Part shown: one piece after another, positions 34,201 through 46,200 of the stretch | Position numbering within the stretch: position 1 is the first letter of the stretch | Layout of the letters: the number at the start of each line of letters is the position of its first letter | NCBI GenBank assembly: GCA_947652115.1 | Contig: OX393563.1 | Location: 31,184,429-31,248,428 of the forward strand | Direction: 5' to 3' | Source: Blastomussa wellsi | Taxonomy: Eukaryota > Cnidaria > Anthozoa > Scleractinia > Plerogyridae | DNA length: 64,000 bases | Position numbers and translations under genes: made by a program | Notes under the pieces: generated by a model | Told to the model about the DNA's origin: nothing | Seen by the model: only the letters and a program-made list of their open reading frames with translations | Database searches by the model: none

Positions 34201-37200
34201 TTCTCAAGAGAATTGCCACTCTGGAGGAGAAGAGTGGTGGAATGCTGAAGGTGGCTTCTGTCAGTGAATCAAGCCAGGTAGACAGCCCAACACGTGCAAA
34301 CAAACAGGCCAGTGAAATCGAAGAAATTGTGAATAGAACAGTGGAAGAGAAGCTAGAGCAGATGAGCAGAAGCTCCCATGGCCCCGGGGCTGCGGCGGTT
34401 CGGAGGGGAGGAAAACGGTCGGGTAGACAGAGACCTGGTCCGAAGTCCACGGATGTTTGCAGAGCTTGCAATGGCCTGGGTCACTGGGCCCGTAGCTGCC
34501 CGACTTTAAACGAGCGCGGGGCTGGCCGAGGACCCCGACACCAGCCTTGAAAACTAAAGAAGGGGTCCAAGCAGTTAACTATCCGTACCGTCCCCAGAAG
34601 GAAGTTAAGGCTGCAAGGAGAATGGGCTATTATGTTGAGGGTACTGTGAATAAAGAGAAGTTAGTCTTCCTGGTTGATACTGGGGCGGAAGTGAGCCTGA
34701 TTTCTTCAAGTACTCCAGGTTTGGTGGTCAATGATTCAGATGTGTCTCCTGTATCAGTTACTTGCCAGCCTATTGCGATTCGTGGGGAAGCCGAAGTAGC
34801 ATTGGAGCTGGGAGGCCTCCAGTGTCAGTGGAAGTTTCTTGTGGTTGATGACCTCAGGGAGTCTGTTTTAGGAGCAGACTTTATTGAAAGCCACCACAAG
34901 AGTTCATGGGGAATCCGTGATGGTTCTCTGTGGCTGGATGATTGGAAAGTACCCCTAGCAGACCGTCCGAAATGCAGGAATGTGCTGGTTGAAAATTATT
35001 CTCCTGTGGTTGCCAGGTGCACATTGGAATTGCCTGCGAGACACCAGATTCTAATCCCTATGAAAACTAAAGATGGAGACAGTAGAACTGGGCTGTTCGA
35101 GTCCACGAGGGCCCCGGGAGGGGTGCTGATGTCTAAAACTGTTGTCGACGGTGACAAGGAGGGAGGATTTTGGGTGAAGGCTGTTAACCTTTCTGATGAA
35201 AATGTGATGCTGTTCAAGAACCAGAAAGTTGGAATCCTTAGTGACATTGATGGCTGTTCAGAGCCTTTGGACATTGGGTCAAAAACTGATTGCCCAACTG
35301 TGTCGTGCATTTCGGATGATTTACAAAAAGTAAGCCTCGAAGAGCTTGGCATTGACCTGTCGGATAGTGATTTGAGTGACATTCAAAAGAAACAGTCTGA
35401 AAACCTTCTACTCTCTTATGCTGATATATTTTCAAAGGGGAAACGTGACATTGGCAAATGTTCGGCAGGGGTGCAGCACCATATCCCCTTGAAAGCTGAG
35501 GCTACTCCAATTAAACAGCAGTTACGCAGAGTCCCTTTTGCCTATCAAGAAGGAGTCAAGTCTGACTTAAAAGCTATGCTGGAGGATGGGATTATTGAGA
35601 AATCCAACTCCGAATGGGCTAGTCCTTTAGTCATTGTAAGGAAGCCGTCTGGAGATCTGAGAATATGCGTTGATTACAGAAAGTTAAATGAAGCCACAAG
35701 GGTAACAAGCTACCCTCTTCCTAACATGACTGAGACTCTGGACCGGTTGGCTGATGCAAAGTATTTCACGACTATCGACATGGTATCTGGTTACCACCAG
35801 ATTGAGGTAGCCCCAGAGGATCGTCACAAGACTGCTTTTGTCTCACCATTTGGACTGTTTCAGTACTGCCGTTTACCATTTGGACTGGCTGGGGCACCTG
35901 GAACTTTCCAAGCAGTGATCGAAGACATGCTGCAGGTTTTAGATGCTGAAGATGTTATGGCTTACCTGGATGATGTGATCTGTTTCCACTCTAGTTTTGA
36001 GGAACATCTAAAGGGCGTTGAGAGATTATTGCTGGCAATAAGGAAGTCAGGATTTAAGTTATCAGGCAAGAAATGCAAGTTTGCCAAAAGGTCAGTCAAG
36101 TTTCTCGGTCACGTGATTGATGAAGATGGTGTAAGGCCACAACCAGAGAAGTTGGACATAATTCGGGATTGGAAGCCCCCTCAAGATGAAGCTGACCTCC
36201 GTCGATTTCTCGGTGTTTGCACATTTTGGAGGAGGTTTGTGAAGGATTTTGCACGTATAGCTGTTCCACTCCATGACCTTCTTAACAAATCAGAGTTTGT
36301 TTGGACGCCTCAATGTGACAGTGCTTTCAGACACCTTAAAGAAATCCTGTGCTCTTCAGTGACACTGAAGCTTCCAGATAGACATCAACGTTTTATCGTG
36401 TCTTGTGATGCTTCTGACAGGGCAGTTGGTTTTGTTCTTGAGCAGAAAGTTGCTAGCGGGGGTAGGCAGCCGGTGGCGTTTGGGGGCCGGAAACCAAATA
36501 AGGCTGAATGCAATTATTCAACTACAGAAAAGGAATGCCTTGCGGTCATCAACGCCCTGAAAGCCTATCGGCCATATTTGCTGGGACGCGAGTTTGATTT
36601 GTTCACGGACCATGAATCCTTAAAGTGGCTACTTACTCGAACCAAGGAACACAGTGGACGGCTGTGGAGATGGGTTGACAAATTCAGAGAATTTCAATGT
36701 ATAGTTCACCACATTGCAGGCAGTAAGAACACAGTTGCAGATGCCCTTAGTAGAGTTCAGGGAGTGAAAACTGATGAACAAGAAGCATGGTCCCTTGATT
36801 TTGTCAGAAGACAACAGGATAGCTGCCCAACACTGAGCCAAGTCAAGTCCTTGCTGGTGACTAAAGAAGTCTGTCCAGAGGATGTTAAGGACACGGAGCT
36901 CAGATTTTATATCAAGGAGATGCCAAACCTAAGTGTTGGGGAGGATGGCATCCTTAGGCACAGGAGTACTGAGAACCCTGGTGCGTGGCAAATAGTCATC
37001 CCTCGAAATCTTACATCGAGAGTTCTTCAGATGATGCATGATGACTTAGGCCATTTTGGGACAGTCAAGACTACTGCAAGGGTCAAAGAGAAGTTCTTCT
37101 GGCAGACCATGTCGCTGGAAATTGAGGAATGGTGCAAAAACTGTTTGCCGTGCCAGGGGAGGAGGAACCCAGTCCCTACTAGAAGAGCGCCACTTCAACC

Positions 37201-40200
37201 AATTGCCACTTGCCGCCCAGGGGAACTGGTGACAATGGATATTGTAGAATATCCTCTTAGTTCCCAAGGATTTCGGTACTGTTTGGTCATGGTTGACCAT
37301 TTCACCAAATGGCTCGAACTGTACCCGCTTAGAAACCAGAAGTCCGAGACCCTTGCCAAGAAGGTATTCGATTGTTGGATTCCCCGTCATGGTGCTCCGG
37401 AACAAATACATCATGACCAAGGAAAGAACTTAACAGCTAAAATGATCCAGGAGATTTGTTCCTTTTTCGAGATATGGAATACGCAAACGACACCATTTCA
37501 CCCACAGTCTGATGGAGCATCGGAACGCAGTATAAGAACAGTGAGCGGGATGCTCGCAAAGATTGTCCAGGAGGACCAGAGAAACTGGGATTTGTACATC
37601 CCATCCACGTGTCTGGCATACAACACATCGGTTCACAGTAGTACGGGCTTCACTCCTTGTTTCTTAGAGTTTGGCAGGGAATTTCGCCTGCCAAGTGATT
37701 TACATGAGCCGCACACCTGCAGTACCCAGTCAGATCTTCACTCTGATTATGCTGTCCAGCTTAAGACTAGACTAACTCAAGCTTTCAAGACTGCTAGAGA
37801 TACGCTGAAGGTTGCCCACAGCACTCAGAAGGCTTACTATGACCGCTGGGCTAGAGCCAATACATACCGAGTGGGGGACCGAGTTATGTGGTTGGACAAG
37901 AAGACCAGAAGGGGAAGGTGTATGAAACTAAACAGACCTTGGACGGGCCCTTGGACAGTTGTGAAGCGTTTGAGTGAAGTAGTCTACAGGATCAAGTACT
38001 GTGGGACAGCGGGGCGTTACCCCGGAGTCAAAAGGCGAGTTGTTCACTTCAATCAGTTGAAACCGTACCATGGAACCAATGACCAGGATCAGGGAAACGT
38101 TGGAAGGGAACAAGAATCTTCCTTAATAAGGATGGGCGATGGCTCTGGTGTCTTCGTCTTGGAAGATGACGTTTTCCCGACGGTGGATGCTGGGTCGTCA
38201 TCTGAGGATCCTGTTACTGTTGTGCGCCCTTTGCAAGTAGAAGGACAGCTAAGGAGGTCTCAAAGGGAAAGACGTCCACCTGCCTGGACACGGGACTTTC
38301 AAATTTATGTAGCGGTAAACGAGTGGACGGACGAGAAAGCAGGCCAGTATTTAGCTGTGTATTTGAAAGACGTCCTTCTACTTGCAATTGCCCTCATCAA
38401 GTTCGTCACGACCAGGCAAAAAGGGAGACGGGCGGGGCGCAGCCAGAAGTGACCCTGCCCGATAAATCTAAGGGTGCATTTATGCCATGTCGTGTCAATG
38501 GTGTTCTGTCCCATGCTTTGCTGGGCACTGGTTCTGAAGCAACAATTATTAGTGATGACATTTACCGATGTATTAACACTAATACGAGCAAGCTTGAACC
38601 CCCACAAAAACCTGTTCTTGGGGCCAATAACATGCCACTCGATGTTGTTGGTAAAACAGAGTTGACACTTGAGCTCGGTGGTATCAAGGCTGAGCATAAC
38701 GTGCACGCATGTCGAGGGTTACCTCAACAAGTGTTGATTGGCTCACAAGTGTATTATTAACTTTGACAACAACACTGCATACAGTAAAGAGGGACCCAGT
38801 AAATTGGTGTTTGGCCCGCTTAATAAAGTTTATAGGATCACTGTTGCCGAAACAGTAACATTATCACCAAATTAATATGGTTGCTGATATACCTTGTTTG
38901 ATTGAGGGGGTGAGTGGCCGGGAGGAATGTGTGGGAGTGGTCGGTTTTCAGAAAGGTTTTTCAGAAAGGTATTCCGATGGTCGAATACCAGTTCGTGTGT
39001 TTAATTGCCTTAACAAGCCTCTCAAAATTTACCGCTGCAGCAGTATTGGGGACCTACACCCCCTAGTGGATGTAGATGAAGTGGCTGACGGGGTGGCGTG
39101 AGTGAGGGTTACATGGTTGTAAGGGCCGCTAAGGAAAAGGTTGAGGTGGAGTTAGGGGCTAGGCAGTGTAGTGCAGTTTTTGTGAAAAACTCTGATGATG
39201 GTAGTACTCCTTTGGAAGAAATGTTTCCCATAAGTAGTGATTAGGTTCCGGAGGAGGAAAAACGTAAGCACTATGAGGTTCTGTCCACTTATGCTGGCTG
39301 CATTTCAAGGGGACCATGGGATTTAAGTTCAGCCAAAGGTGAGGAACATACCAATGACACTGGATCCGCACAGCCAATACAGCTACCACCTAGAAGAGTC
39401 CCTTTCCATAAAAGGCAAGAAATGCGCCGTCAAGTGGATGAAATGCTTGAAGCACAGATTATAGAGCCATCCGAATCCCCATGGTCCTCTCCTGTGGTTT
39501 TTGTTGCCAAGGCTGAGGGCACGCAACGTTTCTGTGTGGACTATCTGGCTCTGAACAAGGTAACCAAGCGAGACTTGTACCCTCTTCCAAGGTGTGATGA
39601 CAAATTAGAGAGTTTATCTGGTGCACAGGGAGTAAACGGCCTTTGCAGACGGTCTTTACCAATTCCGCAAGTTAAGGTTTGGTCTTACAAATGCACCGGC
39701 ATGTTTCATGAGGGCTATGCATCTTCTCTTGAAAGGTTTGTGCTGGTCAGACTGCCTAGTGTATCTAGATAACATCATCATCTTCGGCCGAACCCTACAG
39801 GAGCATTGAGAGAGACTGTCACTGGTCCTATCGCGTTTGGCCGAAGCAGGCTTGAAGATTAATCCCAAGAAATGCAAGCTCTTGTCAGAAGGAGTGATTG
39901 TGCTAGGTCATGTGGTGACCCGGGATGGTATTTCTACTGATCCGGAGAAAGTGAGAGTCATAAAGGAGTGGCCAGTGCCAGAGAATGAGAGCCAGCTGAA
40001 AGCATTCCTGGGGACAGCCGGTTATTACCGAGAATTTGTGCCAAACTATGCTGACATTGCTGCCCCCTTACACCGTGCACCTCAAAAGGGCGAACGTTTT
40101 AGGTGGACATCTGAGCATGAAGAAGCCTTTCTGAACATTAAGCAGAAGTTGATGAACGCCCCCATCCTTGCATTTCCTCAGCTGGATGTGTCATCTATTT

Positions 40201-43200
40201 TAGACACTGATGCCAGTGACAGTGGTTTGGGAGCAGTGTTATCTCGGGTTCAGGATGGGAAAGAGCGTGTTATAGCATATGCTGCACGTGCACTATCAAA
40301 GGCCGAAAGAAACTATAGCACAACCCGAAAGGAACTCTTAGCCCTTGTCTGGGGATTGGAACACTTTGAGACCTATCTCTATGGCAGACAATTTCTTGCT
40401 AGGACTGACCATACTACTCTACAGAGGCTAAAGAATTTCAAGAACCTAGAGGCCAGGTTACCCGGTGGCTAGAAAGGCTGAGCGATTTCGACTTTGAGGT
40501 GGAACATCGCCCTGGACAGTTGCATGGAAACGCAGATGGACTCTCCTGCCTGACATGGGAAAGTACCACCTTAGCCGAACGGGATGAGGATGGCGTGTTG
40601 ATCCAGTCCATCAATGGAGAGCCGCTGTCAAGGGAAAGTATAAAGGCAACCCTGAAACAAGATCCTGTTCTGTCGCAGGTGGCGAATTAGCTTTAACATG
40701 GTGCGAGACCTGCAAGGCGTGATGTGGAAGGAGGTGGGCGTAAACTTCTGTCGTACTGGTCACAGTGGGGGAGGCTGTTTCTAAAGGATGATCTGTTGTT
40801 CGGATGCTGGGAAAATGAAACGACAGGCCAAGAGATCTACCAGCAGATTTGTTTGCCAGAAAGACTTGTGCCTGAAGTGTTGCATGCCCTTCATGATAGT
40901 CCTTCAGCTGGTCACCTGGGTGTGTATAAAACTTTGGAGAAGATGCGAAGGAGATTTTACTGCCATGGCATGCGTGAGAATGTCGAAAATCACATTAGAA
41001 GGTGTGGCCCATGTGCTGAAGTTAATGACCCCAGCAAGTTACCTAAAGCACCTCTTATCAATATCAAGTCGGGTCATCCCTTGCAAAGAGATGCTATAGA
41101 CATAGTTGGATCTACGCCACGGTCAAGCTTGGGTGATGAGTGGCTGCTGGTGGTTTCTGATCACTTCACTAAATTTGCCCAAGCTTGCCCAGTAAGGAAC
41201 ACTTCAGCAGTAACGCTTGCAAAGAAAGTGATGGACGAGTACATATGCCGGTTTGGCTGCTTTGAGGGCTTACATTCTGAACAGGGAGCCAATGTGGATG
41301 GAGCTGTCTTCAAGGGACTGTGTGATTTAGTTGATGCAGCGAAAACTCGAACAACTCAATATCATCCCCAAGGTGATGGGCAAGTGGAGCGACAAAACAA
41401 ATCACTGGTGAAGATCTTGTGCAAACTGATTTCTGATCATCGCAGAGACTGGGCAGACTTTGTGCCAAAAGAAGTCCCTGCGTACAATACCAGTGTACAT
41501 GAGGCAACTGGATTTACCCCTTATCGTATAATGTTTGGACGCAGTCCTTAAGCTTGAGACGTCACCACTCCAGAGAGGAGGGCAGTCTTATCCCGACTAT
41601 GTCATTCAGCAGAAGAAACAACTGGAAGAGACAGAACACTTAGCGAGAGAGAACCTCAAGCGGGTGCAGAAAACTCAGAAAGCTAATTACCACACCAACG
41701 TCACGGTCAGCGGTTTCATGTGGGAGACCGAGTCTGCTATCGAAACCGAACCAGGCCAAGGATGAAGAAATTCCTCAAACCTTGGTGTGGTCCTTGGAAA
41801 GTTGCGAAAGCCCTGTCTGATGTTACCTATCGCATTGAGGAGGAGAGGAGGAAAGCCAGTGGGCGACACAGGAGGAACGTGGTTCATTTCAATTACCAGA
41901 ACTGTGTTTTACACCACCAGAGGTCCCCACTTCCAGAGAAGCGGCTCGATCGGAGAGATTAAGAGATGTGCCGCAGACAAAGTAGGTCCAGGGAGGGGCT
42001 AATGATACTGGTGGGGTCGAATTGGAATGCCTGGAAAATCCTGTGGTTCTAGCCACAGAGGGTAATGAAACGCCTCAGGGTCAGGACGCGAGTGGTACTC
42101 TTGGCCCAGATGCACAGCCCGCTGATGTACCTTACCAGCCGGACGTCTCTCCAGTGAACAATGATTTAAGTCAAGTTCCAGTTAGACCGAGACGTGAACG
42201 AAGGGAGCCATTGTGACTCCAGGACTATGTTAGAACAGCTGTTGTTTAACCTGCGTGGCCATTTACTCTTGTTGGAACAGTTACTTATTAACTTTTGATA
42301 ACTCAATCTCTAGCCTCTGACCTTTTATGGGAGGGGGTAGTGTAGCGTGGGGCCTGAGCCCGAGTTAGGTCGGACATGCGTAGTTAGTCGTCTCGAAAAA
42401 CGTGTGCTTGGAGTCGTGCTCGTAAGTTGTGTTCATGAGGATTAAACCGTTTTAGGCTTTATCTTCTTTCAAACACTTTGTAACTCACTGAAATACGTCT
42501 TCAATTTTTGGCACTTCATCATAATTAATTATGCATATTTCGCCTATTTGCCTAATCCTAACCCTAACCCTAACCCTAATGTCATATATATATAAATTAA
42601 AAAAATGTCATAATCGTTTTAAAAATTGGAGTATCATTTCATCACAAGGCAGAAATATCTTGTTTTGAATGGCCAAGGAGGTTTTGACTAACACTTACTT
42701 TGGCTTTTTTGCAGATTCTTGTCTTTGTGACGATAAATTGGTCCAATTACTTTCATACTCTCGTCCTCTGTAAAGGAAACATATTAAACAGGAAGTGTTA
42801 TAGGTAATAAAGAACATACACGAGTACAACTGTAGTATCGGTGGCCTTTGGATATAGCTGATTACCACTCACTTGGCTGCCATCCTAGTGCGCAGCTTTT
42901 TGGCTCTTTTCCTTAGAGCTTTCTGTCGTTCTTGGTCTGCTTTCTCCATCTCGCCTGCCTTATCTGATGGCATTTCCTTGATGTACTGAAGTGATATCGT
43001 ATCCTACGAGAGCAAGGTTGCACTAAGGTGAAATCCAACTAACTCACAAGAACTGGGGCATGTTATCACAAACCTTATGCACCGGAGATTTTAAAAATTT
43101 GCCCAAAGAAAGACGAAGACACCGAAGGGTTGCCGAGACAGTCATTTGAGAATTAAACATTTCGGACGATCAACCGAAGTCTGATTATTGTCGAATACTT

Positions 43201-46200
43201 ATAAAAACAATGATTGGAAAAGATTTAGACTTTGGACGCGGTCCACCAGTCGACTAGAAGATTCTCACCTTGTCTTCTGGACTTCCTTTCGCTGCTGGTA
43301 TCTCAGACAATGCATGTTGATGTTTCTTGCCTCGCAAATGACTCAACAAGTAAACTTCCGACACAATCTGCAATATAGTTTATAAATGAGCTGGTTGAGC
43401 AGTGACCCCCGTCCTTTCTTTGTTCTTCTTGTTATGAATCAAATATTACCTACGAAGGAGACTGGCTGAAGAACAGTGATCAGCAAGTAATTTCTTCCCA
43501 GGTTATTAATTCAAGGCAAAGGCCATGAAAGAGAATACAGACTTGGAAAACCGACCGGGAGTTGTCTTGACGTGGAGCAAATTTCTCCCAACCATACTGT
43601 TTAAATGCTAGAAGGCACATAAGGAGAATCTATTCACTGATAAGCGTTTACCTTTTCTTTTATAAACAACTTCAGTTACTTTGTGTCTCACCTCAACGTT
43701 ACACAAAGTGCACATCTTTTTCCTGTCATATGGCGTGACAGCAGGTACCTCGTCCTGGGTAGAATGGCGTGACACACCCGCGGCCTATGAAGAGTAATGA
43801 AGGTGGATGGAGTTAAATGAAGGGAAATATAGGTGGATCGAGTTTAATGAAGGGAAATGGCAGTGGTCGCAGCTAAATGAAAATAAATGTAGGTGGATAA
43901 AGTGAAATAAAGGGAAATGAAAGTGAATGAAGTTAGGTCAAGGTGGTTGAACGTTTCATTTCGGCATATATGAAGTATTTTCCATTATTCGAATGCATCC
44001 ATGGCATTCTGACATGGAGTATATGCCCGATTATTTTCCATTAGTATATTCTCAGCTCCGACTATTGCATTTCTAGCTTTTTGATTGGCTAAAAAACTCC
44101 GACTATGAGCCAATAGTCGGAGTTTTACGTCGTTTGGAAAATCTTTCTAAACTTTGAACACTTTCTTCACACTTGAAAACGTCCAAAATCGTCTGTTTAC
44201 CTTGTATTTGACCGGTTAAATAATTCGAGCTTGGTTTTCGCCACAAGTTGACGACAGATTGTCGTTTGCGTAGCTGTCACTTTCATTCAGCCTTTTGTTA
44301 TGTAATAATCAGGTGATGGCGGGAGTCGGGGCGCGTGTGACCGGAAGTTGTATGCTCTTTCCGGACGCTTTGTAAAATTGTGGAAATAAAAATCGGCGGC
44401 AAAACCCGGTTTGAGAATTTACTAAAACAATTATTCCATTCGCCCTTGTTGGATATGAAGTGATTATAACCAACTCGTGCTACGCGCTCGTTGGTTATTG
44501 TATCACTTCATATCCAACGCGGGCTCATGGAATAATTGTTATTTATTCGAATGCATCCATGGCATTCTGACATGGAGTTTATGCCCGATTATTTTCCATT
44601 ATTCGAATGCATCCATGGCATTCTGACATGGAGTTTATGCCCGATTTACCCAGGTGGTGTGCGTGCTACGACCGCGATGCACGCTGGCATTTATTTCGGT
44701 TTCAGCTTATTTGCTCGTGGCCGCCATCGTGTGAAGGTCTCTCGAGAACCATAAAAAGAACCACTTTTTGATCAAAATATGCAAATTTATGTGTGATCAC
44801 TTGTAGGAAATGCAGTGGTATATTTATTAGCACACCAGGCTGTGTACAAGGGTTTTAAAGTTAACTGGGGTGCTTTTAAACAGGACAATTCTCTGACAGT
44901 ACTTAGTAAATGTCCTGTCAGCTTTATCAGGGATGTTGAGCTCCAATGGCGCAGGCCAATGTGGACCATGGGCAGTCTTTAAGAATTTCAAATTTTTAAA
45001 TAATTATGGGATTTTCGAAGTTGAAGGTCAGTTGAGGGCAATGTTTGCCTGATACCACTAAATAATTATTGAGTAATAGAACATAACAAATATCATAAAA
45101 GCAACTGATATTTTAATCACTGTGCATGTAGATTACAGTGGCAGATCTAGGAGAGGAGCATGGGGACACCAGCCTCCAATTTTTGGTAATGGTCCATGTA
45201 TTCAGTGTCGCACATGACAACCCAACCTACATTTTTCAAATCCTCCTCCTCCTTTAGCTCAAGGTCTTGATCTGCCACTGCATTACACCACGTTTGTTTA
45301 CTTCCCTATGTTACTGCCTTTTCACTGATCACAGAACTGGTTTGTTATGAAGCTATTTGTTGTTCTTTTATTCAGAAATATAAGCAGAATGTGAATTATG
45401 CCCAGATGTATTGGATTGGAGGAAAACATTAACTTAACCTGGAGAAGCAACAGCAACAGTTGTCATATTTTCAGCTTCAACAACCACAAATTCCTGTGCA
45501 CATAAATTTATCTTAAGGTTGTGAAAATAAAAAATCATGAAACATTGTGTCATTGCATAGTAGTAATTTATTATAAAGTATCTTTGACATCAATAGCTAG
45601 GAGGAAGGACTAATTAGTGATACCCAAAGCTCAACAAACGAAACAAAAATAATTATTTTACCACTTGTGCAGTAATAAACGATACCCATTACTTGCATCT
45701 GGGTTTTGATGAAAAACAAACAGATAGAAGAAAACATTTCAAAGAGAATCAAAACAATAGAATGCAGTCCAAAACAATGTTTAATTATTGGCATCAGTAA
45801 TACTAAAAAATAATGAACTTTATTTGAGTGGCAACTGTATCTAGCACTGACATACTAATTGGGAACAATGTAAAGCACAAATGAAATCGAATTATATTAC
45901 ATTAAATCAAATCAAACCCATTGTAAATGTTGGTTTTTGTGGAAAGAGGAAAACCGGAGGACCCAGAGAAAAACCTCTTGTAGCAGAGTAGAGAACCAAC
46001 AAACTCAGCCCACATAATTATGACGTGGGGGCCAGGAATCAAACCCTGGTCATATTGGTGGAAGGTGAGCGCTCTCACTACTGCGCTACCCAGTAGTAAA
46101 GCCGAGATTAAACAAATACCACCTTATCTTCAGACATTTATTTTCCTATTTAAACCCCCAAAAATACGAAGTTCGCTTTACTCACTTCGTATTTGGGGGG

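Larger units (their letters stand above)
33489..38372 (+). mobile_element. Inner Ty3/gypsy element with intact gag and pol but no 3' LTR
   Basis: It has a 5' LTR (33489-33633), gag (33648-34550) and a pol frame reaching 38452. At the 3' end, where a second LTR is expected, an 82-bp copy of its own gag (38291-38372, from 33717-33798) joins straight to outer-element sequence. No target duplication is visible, which fits the missing end. Open frames suggest a young insertion. Confidence 0.88.
32571..42455 (+). mobile_element. Outer Ty3/gypsy element, decayed and interrupted
   Basis: Short direct LTRs at 32571-32711 and 42341-42455 share TGTAGCGTGG and a long stretch after it. Removing the inner element (33489-38372) leaves about 5 kb, the usual gypsy size. 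Gag and pol are broken by frameshifts and deletions. A purine-rich tract (GGGAGGGGG, 42329-42337) precedes the 3' LTR. It sits in a SCAPER intron, opposite in strand to the gene. Confidence 0.88.

Noticed and set aside
44787..44969. 60-codon - strand frame (MVHIGLRHWSSTSLIKLTGH and more)
   Set aside because: It reads like a dispersed repeat; no splice sites or family match found.
45439..45493. Candidate SCAPER exon EFVVVEAENMTTVAVASP on the - strand
   Set aside because: It has fair splice sites, but its end phase does not fit the zinc finger exon at 43784, while the exon at 55478-55531 joins that exon directly and in register with the family.
46020..46091. A tRNA gene on the - strand
   Set aside because: The A- and B-box spacing fits, but there is no proper acceptor stem or anticodon arm and the body continues as a SINE.
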